Shown: positions 27,090 through 37,033, numbered from the stretch's first letter. The stretch: DNA of 64,000 nucleotides from Burkholderia aenigmatica (GCF_902499175.1 NZ_CABVQC010000026.1:41533-105532), one strand, 5' to 3'. A program made the numbers and translations. Notes: generated by a model not told the origin, from the letters alone.

Positions 27090-28640
27090 TCATTCGGCGG
27101 CCGGCGCGCGGAACAGCCAGCGGCGCGCCGCCTTGCGCGGCGCCGGGCTGCGCCGCCGGAGCTCGACCGCGATGCCGCGTCGCGGCGCATCGGCGACGAA
27201 CGCGTCGAGCAGTTCGAGCACGTCGTGATCGATGTAGTCGGCGCGCGTCGCGTCGATGATCACCGCGGCCCGGTCGGGAATGTGCCGCAGGTGGTGCTTG
27301 ACCTGGACCTTGCCGAGAAACGACACGTCCTTGCGGAACGACAGCAGGAAGTGGTCGTCGTGCTGCGCGAGCGTGACGGGGCTCTTCAGGTTCGCGACGG
27401 CGACTGCCAGCACGCTGCATGCGAGGCCGAGCGCGATGCCGAACAGCAGGTCGACCGCGAGTACGCCGGCGATGGTCGCGGCGAACGGCACGAACGCGGC
27501 CGGGCCCTGTTTCATCACCGCGCGGAACAGGGCCGGTTTCGCGAGCTTGAAGCCGGTGTGGATCAGGATCGCGGCCAGGCTCGCGAGCGGGATCAGGTTG
27601 ATCAGGCCGGTGAGCGCGAACACGCTCGCGAGCAGCAGCATCCCGTGGACGATCGCCGACATCCGGCTCTGTGCGCCCGCATTGACGTTCACCGAGCTGC
27701 GCACGATCACCGACGTGATCGGCAGCCCGCCGACCGCGCCCGCGACGAGATTGCCGACGCCCTGGGCCTTGAGCTCGCGATCGGGCTGGGTCGGCCGGCG
27801 CTTCGGGTCGATCTGCTCGACCGCTTCGAGGCTCAGCAGCGTCTCGAGACTCGCGACGACCGCAAGCGTGATCGCGACGCGCCACAAGTCGGGATTGACG
27901 AGCTGCGCGAAGTTCGGCCCGAGCTCCGCATGCTTGAGCGACGCCGCGAAGGCCGCGAACGATCCGAGTTCGGGCAGCGTCACGCGATGGGCGGCGCCCG
28001 GCGCGACCGACGGTGCGACGACGCTCAGCACCAGCGTGGCGCCGATACCCAGCACGACCACCGCGAGCGGGGCCGGCACCGAGCGCACCAGCGCGAAGCG
28101 ACGCAGCGCGGGCGTGTCCCACGCGACCAGCAGCGCGAGCGAGGCGAGCGCGATGGCCGTGGCGGCCCACGCGACCGGCAGGCCTGGCCAGCTCGCAAAC
28201 GATTGCGCGGTCGAGCCGCCGATACCGAACGCGAACGGAACCTGCTTCAAGATCAGCAGCAGGCCGATTGCGGCGAGCATGCCCTTGATGACGGGCGACG
28301 GCACGTAGGCCGCGAAGCGGCCGGCGCGCAGCATGCCGAACCCGAACTGCAGTACGCCGGACAGCAGGACCGCGAGCAGGAACGCGGAAAAGCTGCCGAG
28401 TTGGGCGATCCCTTCGACGACGATCACGACGAGGCCGGCGGCCGGCCCGCTGACGGACAGCGACGAGCCGCTCAGCAGTGCGACGACGATCCCGCCGACG
28501 ATGCCGGACACGAGCCCGGCGAACGGTTCGACGCCGGATGCATTGGCGATGCCGAGGCACAGCGGCAGCGCGACGAGGAAAACGACGACGCCGGCGACGA
28601 TGTCGCGCGGCAGGGTGGACAGGCGCTCGTTCAGTTTCAT
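27090..28640 (-). CDS. SulP family anion transporter with STAS domain
   Basis: This 516-residue transporter has the SulP core of many hydrophobic helices (starting LPRDIVAGVVVFLVALPLCLGIANASG) and a C-terminal STAS domain with a conserved IIDATRADYIDHD region. SulP proteins carry sulfate, bicarbonate or dicarboxylates. The beta-carbonic anhydrase encoded 38 bases upstream on the same strand argues for bicarbonate/CO2 handling, as in BicA-like systems. This substrate is inferred from context. Confidence 0.9.
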   Translation of the reverse strand: MKLNERLSTLPRDIVAGVVVFLVALPLCLGIANASGVEPFAGLVSGIVGGIVVALLSGSSLSVSGPAAGLVVIVVEGIAQLGSFSAFLLAVLLSGVLQFGFGMLRAGRFAAYVPSPVIKGMLAAIGLLLILKQVPFAFGIGGSTAQSFASWPGLPVAWAATAIALASLALLVAWDTPALRRFALVRSVPAPLAVVVLGIGATLVLSVVAPSVAPGAAHRVTLPELGSFAAFAASLKHAELGPNFAQLVNPDLWRVAITLAVVASLETLLSLEAVEQIDPKRRPTQPDRELKAQGVGNLVAGAVGGLPITSVIVRSSVNVNAGAQSRMSAIVHGMLLLASVFALTGLINLIPLASLAAILIHTGFKLAKPALFRAVMKQGPAAFVPFAATIAGVLAVDLLFGIALGLACSVLAVAVANLKSPVTLAQHDDHFLLSFRKDVSFLGKVQVKHHLRHIPDRAAVIIDATRADYIDHDVLELLDAFVADAPRRGIAVELRRRSPAPRKAARRWLFRAPAAE

Positions 28641-28678
28641 GGTTGGGGCGATTTCATTGGCTTGGGGGGCGGGGTGGG

Positions 28679-29320
28679 TCAGCCGAGCGCGTCAGCCGTC
28701 GCGGCCTGCGCCGGTTCGACGTCGACGGGCTGAGTCGTGTAGCCGGAATCGAGCTCCAGCAGGCGGCCGTCGGCGAGCGAAAAGATCCAGCCATGCACGA
28801 GCGGCGGCCGTTCGCGGCCCTGCACGATCGGGGACGTGCGCAGCAGCCGCACCTGTTCAAGCACGTTGAGTTCGGCGAGGCGGTCGGCGGCGGCCGTGTC
28901 GTCGAGCCCGTCCAGCGTGTCGCGATGGCGCCGCGCGAGCGCGCAGAGCGGCGCGATACGGCGTGCGACGTGCGGCAGGTCGGACGGCGGCGGCAGCAGC
29001 GATGCGCGTACGCCGCCGCATCCGTAGTGCCCGCACACGATCACGTGGTCGACCTGCAGCACGCGCACCGCGTACTCGAGCACGCTGGCGGAATTGTCGT
29101 CGTCGGGATGGAACAGGTTCGCGATGTTGCGATGGACGAACAGCTCGCCGGGTGCGCAATGCGTGATGGTTTCGGCCGGCACGCGGCTGTCGGCGCAGCC
29201 GATCCACAGCACGCGCGGGTTCTGGCCGCGCGCGAGCGCGTCGAAGAAGCCGGGCGTGTATTCGCGCGTTTCGCGGGCCCAGGCGATGTTGGCAACCAGC
29301 ATGCTCTTGGGGCGATTCAT
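28679..29320 (-). CDS. can: Beta-class carbonic anhydrase
   Basis: This 213-residue enzyme shows the zinc and catalytic residues CADSR (Cys42, Asp44, Arg46) and HYGC (His98, Cys101). It interconverts CO2 and bicarbonate in the cytoplasm. The start at 29318-29320 follows AGGAGT on the minus strand. Together with the SulP gene it forms a likely two-gene bicarbonate module. Confidence 0.95.
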   Translation of the reverse strand: MNRPKSMLVANIAWARETREYTPGFFDALARGQNPRVLWIGCADSRVPAETITHCAPGELFVHRNIANLFHPDDDNSASVLEYAVRVLQVDHVIVCGHYGCGGVRASLLPPPSDLPHVARRIAPLCALARRHRDTLDGLDDTAAADRLAELNVLEQVRLLRTSPIVQGRERPPLVHGWIFSLADGRLLELDSGYTTQPVDVEPAQAATADALG

Positions 29321-29639
29321 GAGGACTCCTTTGTGATAAAGGCAAACGAATATCGGCAGAAATGACGCAATGGCATTCTTTCTAAATTGAAAGGTTTGGT
29401 TTCGACTGATATTAGGGGTATGCCCTAGCACTTCGGGGGTGCTGAAACAATTTGTTTCAAATTGATTTGGCGTAGTGCATTGCGTGCACCATTTCGCCGC
29501 ATGACATGCTCGGCGTGTGCCTGTTTCCGCGCAAAGGCCCGCATGACGGGGGTGTCAGCGTATTGCCATCGGCTTGTCATCGATCGGAAAAGATTTCCGT
29601 CGTATTTGCCGAATTAAATAGAAGAGCGGAAAAAACGAA
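29321..29639. other. AT-rich intergenic region upstream of the carbonic anhydrase gene
   Basis: This stretch is clearly richer in A and T than its surroundings and contains no convincing gene. It holds three closely spaced inverted repeats: TAGGG-GTATG-CCCTA around 29413-29427, GCAC...GTGC around 29428-29442 and TGAAACAA-T-TTGTTTCA at 29443-29459. These look like regulator sites for the can-sulP unit. The rest, to 29639, has no recognised feature. Confidence 0.4.
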
Positions 29640-29673
29640 ATGGCCATTCACGCAATGATTCGTGAATGGCCAT
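29628..29673 (-). terminator. Intrinsic terminator of the lipoprotein gene
   Basis: A perfect 13-bp stem pairs 29640-29652 with 29661-29673 over an 8-base loop. On the minus strand it is followed by TTCGTTTTTTCC, a proper T-tract. It ends transcription of the lipoprotein gene at 29704-30216. Confidence 0.9.
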
Positions 29674-29703
29674 GTTGAAAATTGCGTGCCGATGCGTAAT
29701 CGG

Positions 29704-30216
29704 TCAGAACAGGTTGCGGCGGTCGGGGTCGTGCAGCGGGTCGGGCGTTTTCTGCGTGATGCGCAGGATGCCCTGCGGATCGAAGTAGAAGCTGTACATC
29801 ATGTACCAGACGTTGTCCTCGAGATACCGGTAGGTCCACACCTCGCGCTTCATCAGCGGGAAGTAGGACGTCTCGACGGGGCGTCCGAAGTTGACGAGGA
29901 CGTCGGTCTTCGTCCACTTGCCGATCTCCGCGCGATAGAACTCGCTCGGCTGCAGGACCTGGCGTACGTTGACGATCTTGTGGGCCGCGTCGACGTCGGC
30001 CGCGACGGTGACTTCGCCCATCGGCTGGGTCGGCCACATCAGGCGCTTGCCGCCGCCGGGCAGGTCGTAGATCTCGCGCGGCGGGCCCATGCGCGCGACG
30101 ATCGCCGACTCGTCCTGGCCGGCCTGGTATTGCTGCCACGGTTGCGCGCAACCGGCCAGCAGCGCGGCAGCGCTGGCAAGCAGCACCGGCACGCGCGCGG
30201 TAATGCGAATGCGCAT
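29704..30216 (-). CDS. Putative outer-membrane lipoprotein
   Basis: This 170-residue protein has a lipoprotein signal peptide with lipobox LLAGC (Cys near residue 23). The mature part repeats a short pattern, VARMGPPREIYDLPGGGKRLMW and later VNFGRPVETSYFPLMKREVWTY-like blocks, recalling two tandem SmpA/BamE-like folds. Its function is unknown. It is monocistronic, with a strong terminator and divergent from the binding-protein gene. Confidence 0.85.
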   Translation of the reverse strand: MRIRITARVPVLLASAAALLAGCAQPWQQYQAGQDESAIVARMGPPREIYDLPGGGKRLMWPTQPMGEVTVAADVDAAHKIVNVRQVLQPSEFYRAEIGKWTKTDVLVNFGRPVETSYFPLMKREVWTYRYLEDNVWYMMYSFYFDPQGILRITQKTPDPLHDPDRRNLF

Positions 30217-30384
30217 GGGATTCTCCCGAACACGGAAACAAGTCCCGTTTTATCACGGACGGCGCGCGGCCGCGCATCGTGCGGAAAAAATCGGTGCGGA
30301 TCGCCAGCGCCGTCGCGCTTGCGGGCGGCACGGGCGCCGGCCTATGATCCGCGCTTCTCGGGCAGATTGAAGGGCAGGTGGCCG

Positions 30385-31644
30385 ATGCAGGGGTGGAAGC
30401 GGTGCGCGCTCGCGTTGAGCGCGGGGTGGATGCTGGTGTCGTCCGCGTTTGCCGGCGGCGAGCCGGTGCGGATCGCGTTGATCGAAGGGATGTCAGGCCC
30501 GTTCGCGAACGCGGGTGCGGCAGTCGAGCGCAACCTGCGCTTCGGCGTCGAGCAGGTCAACGCGGCCGGCGGCGTGAAGCTGCGCGACGGCGCGCATCCG
30601 CTCGAACTGGTCGTGCTCGACAGCAAGGGCAGCCCCGAGGAGGCGCTCGTGCAGTTGCGCGCGGCCGCGGACCGCCATATCGGGTTCGTCACGCAGGGCA
30701 ACAGCTCGGCCGTCGCGGCCGCGCTCGTCGTGGCACTCGACAAGCTGAACGCGCGCGATCCGGACAACCGGATGCTGTTCCTCAACTATTCAGCCGACGA
30801 TCCGGCGCTGACCGGCGCGCGCTGCAGTTTCTGGCATTTCCGCTTCGATGCGCACGCGGGCATGCGGATGGCCGCGCTCGCGGACGTGATGGCGCGCGAT
30901 CGCGCGCTGCGCAAGGTCTACCTGCTGAACCAGGAGTACAGTTTCGGCCACGACGTCAGCGCGCTCGCACGGCAGGCGCTGGCCACGCGGCGCCCGGATG
31001 TGACGATCGCAGGCGACGAATTCCACCCGATCGGCCGGATCAAGGATTTCTCGCCGTACATCGCGAAGATCCGCGCGAGCGGCGCCGACGCCGTCGTGAC
31101 CGGCAACTGGGGCAACGACCTCACGCTGCTCGTGAAGGCGGCGCGCGAGCAGGGGCTGAATGCGAAGTTCTATACGTTCTACGGCAACAGCCTCGGCGCG
31201 CCGGCGGCACTCGGCGACGCCGGTGTCGGGCGGGTCGTGGCCGTGGCGGACTGGCACCCGAACGCGGGCGGCGCGAAATCCGATGCGTTCTACCGCGCGT
31301 TCCGGAACCGTTTTCCGGCCGCCCAGGACGACTATCCGGTGCGCCGGATGAGCCTGATGATCGAGATGCTGGCCGCCGCGATGAACCGCGCGGGGTCGGC
31401 CGACCCCGTCGCGGTTGCGCGTGCGCTTGAGGGCTTGTCGTTCGACGACGGCTTCCACGCGTCGCGGATGCGCGCGCAGGATCACCAGTTGATCCAGCCC
31501 CTTTATGTAATGGAGATGGACAAGGTCGGCACGCCGGGCGTGCGCTTCGACAACGAGGGTTCGGGCTACGGCTTCCGGACGGTGCTCGCGGTGCCGGCGC
31601 AACGCACGGAGATGCCGTCCACGTGCTCGATGACGCGCCCGTGA
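30385..31644 (+). CDS. ABC transporter substrate-binding protein (Leu/Ile/Val-binding type)
   Basis: This 419-residue periplasmic binding protein of the Peripla_BP_6 family has a signal peptide (hydrophobic core LALSAGWMLVSSAFA) followed by VRIALIEGMSGPFANAG and VTGNWGNDLTLLVKAARE. No permease or ATPase genes are adjacent, so it is an orphan component. The ligand is unknown; branched-chain amino acids or related compounds are typical. Start 30385 follows GGGCAGGTG. Confidence 0.9.
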   Translation: MQGWKRCALALSAGWMLVSSAFAGGEPVRIALIEGMSGPFANAGAAVERNLRFGVEQVNAAGGVKLRDGAHPLELVVLDSKGSPEEALVQLRAAADRHIGFVTQGNSSAVAAALVVALDKLNARDPDNRMLFLNYSADDPALTGARCSFWHFRFDAHAGMRMAALADVMARDRALRKVYLLNQEYSFGHDVSALARQALATRRPDVTIAGDEFHPIGRIKDFSPYIAKIRASGADAVVTGNWGNDLTLLVKAAREQGLNAKFYTFYGNSLGAPAALGDAGVGRVVAVADWHPNAGGAKSDAFYRAFRNRFPAAQDDYPVRRMSLMIEMLAAAMNRAGSADPVAVARALEGLSFDDGFHASRMRAQDHQLIQPLYVMEMDKVGTPGVRFDNEGSGYGFRTVLAVPAQRTEMPSTCSMTRP

Positions 31645-31672
31645 CAGGGGGCGGTAAGAACGGCGCGGAGTT

Positions 31673-31682
31673 GTGCTACAAT
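31673..31682 (+). promoter_or_regulatory. Extended -10 promoter of rpsO
   Basis: The sequence TGTGCTACAAT contains an extended -10 element (TGC then TACAAT at 31677-31682), about 70 bases before rpsO. No clear -35 box is present. Confidence 0.5.
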
Positions 31683-31751
31683 GCGCGCCGGTTGTAAGTC
31701 ACGGCACGGCCATTCTTCCGTGTCCGCCTGTTCAGTTAGAAAGGAAATCAC

Positions 31752-32021
31752 ATGTCTGTTGCAGATATCAAGAAGTCGGAAGTCGTTGCTCAGTTCGCCC
31801 GCGCTACCAACGACACGGGGTCGCCCGAAGTCCAGGTCGCTCTGCTGACCGCACGTATCGTCGAACTGACGGGTCACTTCAAGACCCACGCGAAGGATCA
31901 CCACAGCCGCCGCGGCCTGCTGCGCATGGTGAGCCGCCGCCGCAAGCTGCTCGACTACCTCAAGGGCAAGGATGCCGACCGTTACCGCGCACTGATCGAG
32001 AAGCTGGGTCTGCGTAAGTAA
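31752..32021 (+). CDS. rpsO: 30S ribosomal protein S15
   Basis: This 89-residue primary rRNA-binding protein has family length and motifs ([35 protein letters not shown]). It binds the central domain of 16S rRNA. GAAAGGAAATCAC precedes the ATG. The rpsO-pnp order is the standard proteobacterial arrangement. Confidence 0.99.
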   Translation: MSVADIKKSEVVAQFARATNDTGSPEVQVALLTARIVELTGHFKTHAKDHHSRRGLLRMVSRRRKLLDYLKGKDADRYRALIEKLGLRK

Positions 32022-32044
32022 TCGAGGCGATTGCCGCCAGCAAG

Positions 32045-32083
32045 ATGCCTGTGTCAGTCCGCTGATACAGGCATTTTGTTTTT
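32045..32083 (+). terminator. Terminator after rpsO
   Basis: ATGCCTGTGTCAG (32045-32057) pairs with CTGATACAGGCAT (32062-32074), with one G-T pair and a 4-base loop, followed by TTTGTTTTT. Partial read-through into pnp is usual in this locus. Confidence 0.9.
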
Positions 32084-32173
32084 GCGCGGTGCGTAGCGTC
32101 ACACGCATCGCAGGCTGTCCGGCACGTTCGTGCGGGGCTGCCGCAACGACTGATACCGGGGCAGGATTTGTGT

Positions 32174-32212
32174 CATTCCAGCGCGTCGCTGCATGAGCGC
32201 CGCGCTGGAATG
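32174..32212 (+). promoter_or_regulatory. pnp leader stem-loop, probable RNase III target
   Basis: A 12-bp perfect stem pairs 32174-32185 with 32201-32212, continuing after one mismatch with CGCT/AGCG around a GCATG loop. It has no T-run, so it is not a terminator. Position and shape match the E. coli pnp leader, where RNase III cuts the hairpin and PNPase then represses its own mRNA. The mechanism here is by analogy. Confidence 0.6.
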
Positions 32213-32311
32213 GCATAAAAAACACACCTTGCTCCGGGTGATTCGGTCGGGACGCCGCCGTGCTGGATGGCCGGCGCGGCGAATGAAATGCATGAATTCA
32301 AAGGAGCAACC

Positions 32312-34459
32312 ATGTCCATGTTCAACAAGGTCGTGAAGGAATTCCAGTGGGGTCAGCACAAGGTGCGCCTCGAAACCGGTGAAGTCGCTCGCCAGGCGAG
32401 CGGTGCGGTGATCGTCGACGTCGAAGACACCGTCGTGCTGGCAACCGTCGTCGGCGCGAAGTCGGCGAAGCCGGGTCAGGATTTCTTCCCGCTGACCGTC
32501 GACTACCTCGAGAAGACCTACTCGGCCGGCAAGATCCCGGGCGGCTTCTTCCGCCGCGAAGGCCGTCCGTCGGAGCATGAGACGCTGACGTCGCGCCTGA
32601 TCGACCGTCCGCTGCGCCCGCTGTTCCCGGAAGGCTTCTACAACGAAGTCCAGGTCGTGATTCACGTGCTGTCGGTGAACCCGGAAATCCCGGCGGACAT
32701 CCCCGCGCTGATCGGCGCATCGGCTGCGCTCGCCGTGTCGGGCCTGCCGTTCAACGGCCCGGTCGGTGCCGCTCGCGTGGCCTACATCGACAACGCGTAC
32801 GTGCTGAACCCGACGCGTGACCAGATCAAGGCATCGAGCCTCGACCTCGTCGTCGCCGGTACGGAACGTGCGGTGCTGATGGTCGAATCGGAAGCCGATC
32901 AACTGTCGGAAGACGTGATGCTGGGCGCCGTGGTGTTCGGCCACGAGCAAATGCAGGTCGCGATTGACGCGATCCACGAACTGGTGCGCGAAGGCGGCAA
33001 GCCTGAGTGGGACTGGCAGCCGGCACCGAAGAACGAAGCGCTGATCGCGCGCGTGACCGAGCTGGCACAGAACGAACTGCTCGCTGCTTACCAGCTCCGC
33101 GACAAGCAGGCACGTTCGGCGAAGCTGAAGGAAGTCTACGCAGCAACCTCGGCGAAGCTCGAGGAAGATGCGCTGGCAGCCGGTACGGTCGCAGCCGACA
33201 AGGCAACGGTCGGCAACGTGCTGTTCGACATCGAAGCCAAGATCGTCCGTTCGCAGATCCTGAACGGCGAGCCGCGTATCGACGGCCGCGACACGCGCAC
33301 CGTGCGCCCGATCGAGATCCGCACCGGCGTGCTGCCGCGTACCCACGGCTCGGCGCTGTTCACGCGCGGCGAGACGCAGGCGCTGGTTGTCGCGACGCTC
33401 GGCACGAAGGGTGACGAGCAGATCATCGACGCGCTCGAAGGCGAGTACCGCGAGCGCTTCATGCTCCACTACAACATGCCCCCGTTCGCGACCGGCGAAA
33501 CGGGCCGCGTCGGCTCGCCGAAGCGCCGCGAAATCGGCCACGGCCGCCTCGCGAAGCGCGCGCTGGTCAAGTGCCTGCCGAGCGCCGATGAATTCGGCTA
33601 CTCGATCCGCGTCGTGTCGGAAATCACCGAATCGAACGGTTCGTCGTCGATGGCGTCGGTGTGCGGCGGCTGCCTCGCACTGATGGACGCCGGCGTGCCG
33701 ATGAAGGCGCACGTCGCGGGTATCGCGATGGGCCTGATCCTCGAAGGCAACAAGTTCGCGGTGCTGACCGACATCCTCGGCGACGAAGATCACCTCGGCG
33801 ACATGGACTTCAAGGTGGCCGGCACGGAGCAAGGCGTGACGGCACTGCAGATGGACATCAAGATCCAGGGCATCACGAAGGAAATCATGCAGGTCGCGCT
33901 CGCGCAAGCGAAGGAAGGCCGCATGCACATCCTCGGCAAGATGACGTCGGCGGTCTCGGGTGCGAACACGCAACTGTCGGAATTCGCGCCGCGCATGATC
34001 ACGATCAAGATCAACCCGGAAAAGATCCGCGACGTGATCGGCAAGGGCGGTTCGGTGATCCGCGCGCTGACGGAAGAAACCGGCACGACCATCGACATCT
34101 CCGACGACGGCGTCGTGACGATCGCGAGCACGAACAGCGACGGCATGGCCGAAGCCAAGAAGCGCATCGAGAACATCACGGCAGAAATCGAAGTCGGCCA
34201 GGTGTACGAAGGCACGGTTCTGAAGCTGCTCGATTTCGGCGCGATCGTGAACCTGCTGCCGGGCAAGGATGGCCTGCTGCACATCTCGGAAATCGTCAAC
34301 GAGCGTGTGAAGGACATCAACGACTACCTGAAGGAAGGCCAGCAAGTGAAGGTCAAGGTCATCCAGACGGACGAAAAGGGTCGTGTGCGTCTGTCGGCGA
34401 AGGCGCTGCTGAATGAAGCAGCGGCGGCGTCGCAGTCGGACACGCCGCCGCAGCAGTAA
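32312..34459 (+). CDS. pnp: Polyribonucleotide nucleotidyltransferase
   Basis: This 715-residue 3'-5' exoribonuclease has two RNase PH domains (about 1-230 and 310-540), a KH domain ([20 protein letters not shown]) and an S1 domain ([20 protein letters not shown]). It degrades mRNA with phosphate and is part of the degradosome. Start 32312 follows AAGGAGC; another ATG lies 6 bases later. A strong terminator follows. Confidence 0.98.
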   Translation: MSMFNKVVKEFQWGQHKVRLETGEVARQASGAVIVDVEDTVVLATVVGAKSAKPGQDFFPLTVDYLEKTYSAGKIPGGFFRREGRPSEHETLTSRLIDRPLRPLFPEGFYNEVQVVIHVLSVNPEIPADIPALIGASAALAVSGLPFNGPVGAARVAYIDNAYVLNPTRDQIKASSLDLVVAGTERAVLMVESEADQLSEDVMLGAVVFGHEQMQVAIDAIHELVREGGKPEWDWQPAPKNEALIARVTELAQNELLAAYQLRDKQARSAKLKEVYAATSAKLEEDALAAGTVAADKATVGNVLFDIEAKIVRSQILNGEPRIDGRDTRTVRPIEIRTGVLPRTHGSALFTRGETQALVVATLGTKGDEQIIDALEGEYRERFMLHYNMPPFATGETGRVGSPKRREIGHGRLAKRALVKCLPSADEFGYSIRVVSEITESNGSSSMASVCGGCLALMDAGVPMKAHVAGIAMGLILEGNKFAVLTDILGDEDHLGDMDFKVAGTEQGVTALQMDIKIQGITKEIMQVALAQAKEGRMHILGKMTSAVSGANTQLSEFAPRMITIKINPEKIRDVIGKGGSVIRALTEETGTTIDISDDGVVTIASTNSDGMAEAKKRIENITAEIEVGQVYEGTVLKLLDFGAIVNLLPGKDGLLHISEIVNERVKDINDYLKEGQQVKVKVIQTDEKGRVRLSAKALLNEAAAASQSDTPPQQ

Positions 34460-34474
34460 GCGGACAGGCGGACC

Positions 34475-34512
34475 AACGGCCGGCAGTGCGAAAGCGTGCC
34501 GGCCGTTTTTTC
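34475..34512 (+). terminator. Intrinsic terminator after pnp
   Basis: ACGGCCGGCA (34476-34485) pairs with TGCCGGCCGT (34497-34506) across an 11-base loop, then a run of T residues. Confidence 0.9.
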
Positions 34513-34611
34513 TGTAGCATCGTTGTGCGGCGCAGCAGCGCCGGTCAGGCGCCCGTGCCGCGTGCGGGCGCGCCATCCGATTCCGATCCTGATCCTGGAG
34601 CGACCATCACC

Positions 34612-35631
34612 ATGAAAGCCATCGAAATCACCGAATTCGGTGCCCCCGACGTGCTGAAGCTTGCGGAGCGCCCGCGCCCCGAACCGAAGCGCGGCGAAGT
34701 GCTGATCAAGGTGGCGGCTTCCGGTGTGAACCGGCCTGACGTGTTCCAGCGCAAGGGCGCCTATGCGCCGCCGCCGGGTGCGTCGGATCTGCCTGGCCTC
34801 GAGGTCGCGGGCGAGATCGTTGGTGGCGACCTGTCCGACGCCGCGCAGAACCCGTTCGGCCTGAAGCTGGGCGATCGCGTGTGCGCGCTGCTCGCGGGCG
34901 GTGGCTATGCGGAATATGCGGTCGCACCGCTGCTGCAGTGCCTGCCGGTGCCCGAAGGACTGACCGATATCGAGGCCGCGTCGCTGCCCGAAACGTTTTT
35001 CACCGTATGGAGCAACGTGTTCGACCGTGCGCAGCTCGGCGCGGGCGAGGGCGGCGAGCAGGAAACGCTGCTCGTGCAGGGCGGTTCGAGCGGCATCGGC
35101 GTGACGGCGATCCAGATCGCGCATGCGCTCGGCTTTCGCGTGTTCGCGACGGCCGGTACCGCCGACAAGTGCCGCGCATGCGAGGCGCTCGGCGCCGAAC
35201 GCGCGATCAACTACAAGACGGAAGACTTTGTCGAGGTCGTGAAGTCGCTGACGCACGATCGCGGCGTCGACGTGATCCTCGACATGGTGGCGGGCTCATA
35301 CGTGCCACGCGAGTTGTCCGCGCTCGCGGATGGCGGCCGTCTCGTGCTGATCGCGCTGCTCGGTGGCGCGAAGGCCGACGTCAACCTGGGCGAGATCCTG
35401 CGTCGCCGGCTGACGATCACGGGGTCGACGCTGCGCCCGCGTCCGGTCGAGTTCAAGGCGCAGATCGCCGCGCAACTGAAGTCGCGCGTATGGCCGCTGC
35501 TTGCCGATGGCCGCATCAAGCCGGTGATCTATCGCGTATTGCCGGCTGCGGACGCGGCGCAGGCGCACGCGCTGATGGAAAGCAGCGAGCACACCGGCAA
35601 GATCGTGCTCGATTGGGGTACGAACGCCTGA
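34612..35631 (+). CDS. NAD(P)H quinone oxidoreductase (zinc-independent MDR, PIG3 type)
   Basis: This 339-residue medium-chain dehydrogenase/reductase lacks the zinc-site cysteine cluster. It has the N-terminal GroES-like domain (VNRPDVFQRKGAYAPPPG) and the NADPH motif LVQGGSSGIGVTAIQIA. It matches TIGR02824/PIG3-type quinone oxidoreductases. Start 34612 follows CTGGAG. It is likely transcribed alone; tpiA has its own promoter. Confidence 0.93.
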   Translation: MKAIEITEFGAPDVLKLAERPRPEPKRGEVLIKVAASGVNRPDVFQRKGAYAPPPGASDLPGLEVAGEIVGGDLSDAAQNPFGLKLGDRVCALLAGGGYAEYAVAPLLQCLPVPEGLTDIEAASLPETFFTVWSNVFDRAQLGAGEGGEQETLLVQGGSSGIGVTAIQIAHALGFRVFATAGTADKCRACEALGAERAINYKTEDFVEVVKSLTHDRGVDVILDMVAGSYVPRELSALADGGRLVLIALLGGAKADVNLGEILRRRLTITGSTLRPRPVEFKAQIAAQLKSRVWPLLADGRIKPVIYRVLPAADAAQAHALMESSEHTGKIVLDWGTNA

Positions 35632-35663
35632 CGGCCCATGCGGCCGGGCTTGACATGCGCGGT

Positions 35664-35693
35664 TTGACCGGTTCAAGCCGCGCGCAGTAAAAT
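35664..35693 (+). promoter_or_regulatory. tpiA-secG promoter
   Basis: TTGACC (35664-35669), an 18-base spacer and TAAAAT (35688-35693) form a good sigma-70 promoter, about 80 bases before tpiA. Confidence 0.65.
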
Positions 35694-35772
35694 CGCCGGT
35701 TTGCTTCGCCAGATCAAACCTGACGGCCGGTTTCCGGCGCGTTAATGACCAAGCGGTGACGAGACAGACACG

Positions 35773-36528
35773 ATGTCGAAACAGAGAACTAAGCGTGTGA
35801 TCGGCAACTGGAAGATGCACGGCCGGCTGGCCGGCAACCAGGCGTTGCTGAACGAAGTGGTGCAGGGCGCGGGCGCGGTGGCGGCCGAAACGTCGGTCGG
35901 CGTGTGCGTGCCGTTCCCGTATCTCGCGCAGGTTCAGGCGCAGCTCGACGGCGGCCGTGTCGCCTGGGGTGCGCAGGACGTGTCGGCGCACGAGCAGGGC
36001 GCGTTCACCGGTGAGGTGGCGGCCGCGATGGTCGCGGAGTTCGGCGCACGCTATGCGATCGTCGGGCACTCGGAGCGCCGCGCGTATCACGGCGAGCGCA
36101 ACGAGACGGTCGCGGCGAAGACGCAGCGCGCGCTCGCGGCGGGGCTCACGCCTGTCGTGTGCGTCGGCGAGACGCTCGACGAGCGCGAGTCGGGTGCGAC
36201 CGAGCAGGTGGTCGGTGCGCAGCTCGACGCAGTGCTGGCCGTGCTGACGGTCGACGAGGCTGCACGGATCGTCATAGCGTACGAACCGGTCTGGGCGATC
36301 GGCACGGGCAAGAGCGCGACGTCGGCGCAGGCGCAGGATGTGCACGCGTTCCTGCGTGCGCGTCTCGCGGCAAAGGGCGCGGCGGACGTGTCCGTGCTGT
36401 ACGGCGGCAGCGTGAAGCCGGACAACGCGGAAGAGCTGTTCGCGCAGCCGGACATCGACGGTGGCCTGATCGGCGGCGCGTCGCTGAAGGCGGAAGATTT
36501 CCTGGCGATCTGCCGGGCCGCGCGCTGA
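35773..36528 (+). CDS. tpiA: Triosephosphate isomerase
   Basis: This 251-residue TIM barrel shows the active-site residues: NWKMHG near the start, electrophile His in GHSERR, catalytic Glu in [10 protein letters not shown] and the phosphate loop YGGSVKPDN. It interconverts dihydroxyacetone phosphate and glyceraldehyde 3-phosphate. It is followed by secG after 72 bases, a common pairing. Confidence 0.98.
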   Translation: MSKQRTKRVIGNWKMHGRLAGNQALLNEVVQGAGAVAAETSVGVCVPFPYLAQVQAQLDGGRVAWGAQDVSAHEQGAFTGEVAAAMVAEFGARYAIVGHSERRAYHGERNETVAAKTQRALAAGLTPVVCVGETLDERESGATEQVVGAQLDAVLAVLTVDEAARIVIAYEPVWAIGTGKSATSAQAQDVHAFLRARLAAKGAADVSVLYGGSVKPDNAEELFAQPDIDGGLIGGASLKAEDFLAICRAAR

Positions 36529-36600
36529 GCGGTCTGCGATCGAATTGAACCATGATGGCGGCCGGTCGATCCGGTCGCCTGATCCATTCGGGTGGGTGTG

Positions 36601-36978
36601 ATGCTGTTATTCAAGACGCTGATTATTGTGGTGCAGGTGCTGTCTGCACTCGGTGTGATTGGTCTCGTGCTGCTGCAGCACGGCAAGGGTGCCGACATGG
36701 GCGCTGCGTTCGGCAGCGGCGCGTCGGGCAGCCTGTTCGGTGCAACGGGCTCGGCGAACTTCCTGTCGCGCACGACGGGCATTCTCGCGACGATCTTCTT
36801 CATCGCGACGCTCGCGCTGACGTACCTCGGTTCGTACAAGTCGACGCCGTCGGCAGGCGTGCTGGGTGGGGTTGCGACCGCACCGGCATCGGCGCCTGCA
36901 GCATCGGCACCGGTTGTCGCGGCATCCGCTGCCGCAGGTTCGGCTGCAAGCGCGCCGGGCCAGGACGTCCCGAAATAA
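36601..36978 (+). CDS. secG: Protein translocase subunit SecG
   Basis: This 125-residue membrane protein has two helices and the conserved loop LLQHGKGADMGAAFGSGASG. It assists SecYE-dependent export. The C-terminus is an Ala/Pro/Ser-rich tail of about 45 residues, long compared with E. coli. ATG 36601 is preferred over GTG 36592 because a GGGTGGG lies before it. Confidence 0.96.
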   Translation: MLLFKTLIIVVQVLSALGVIGLVLLQHGKGADMGAAFGSGASGSLFGATGSANFLSRTTGILATIFFIATLALTYLGSYKSTPSAGVLGGVATAPASAPAASAPVVAASAAAGSAASAPGQDVPK

Positions 36979-37004
36979 AAAGTTCAAATTTTTGCGTTTG
37001 TGCG

Positions 37005-37033
37005 TTGAACAATTCTGGAAGTCGGGTTAGAAT
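37005..37033 (+). promoter_or_regulatory. Promoter of the tRNA-Leu gene
   Basis: TTGAAC (37005-37010), a 17-base spacer and TAGAAT (37028-37033) are close to consensus; the tRNA begins 58 bases later. Transcription may continue into nuo if the tRNA terminator is leaky. Confidence 0.72.
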
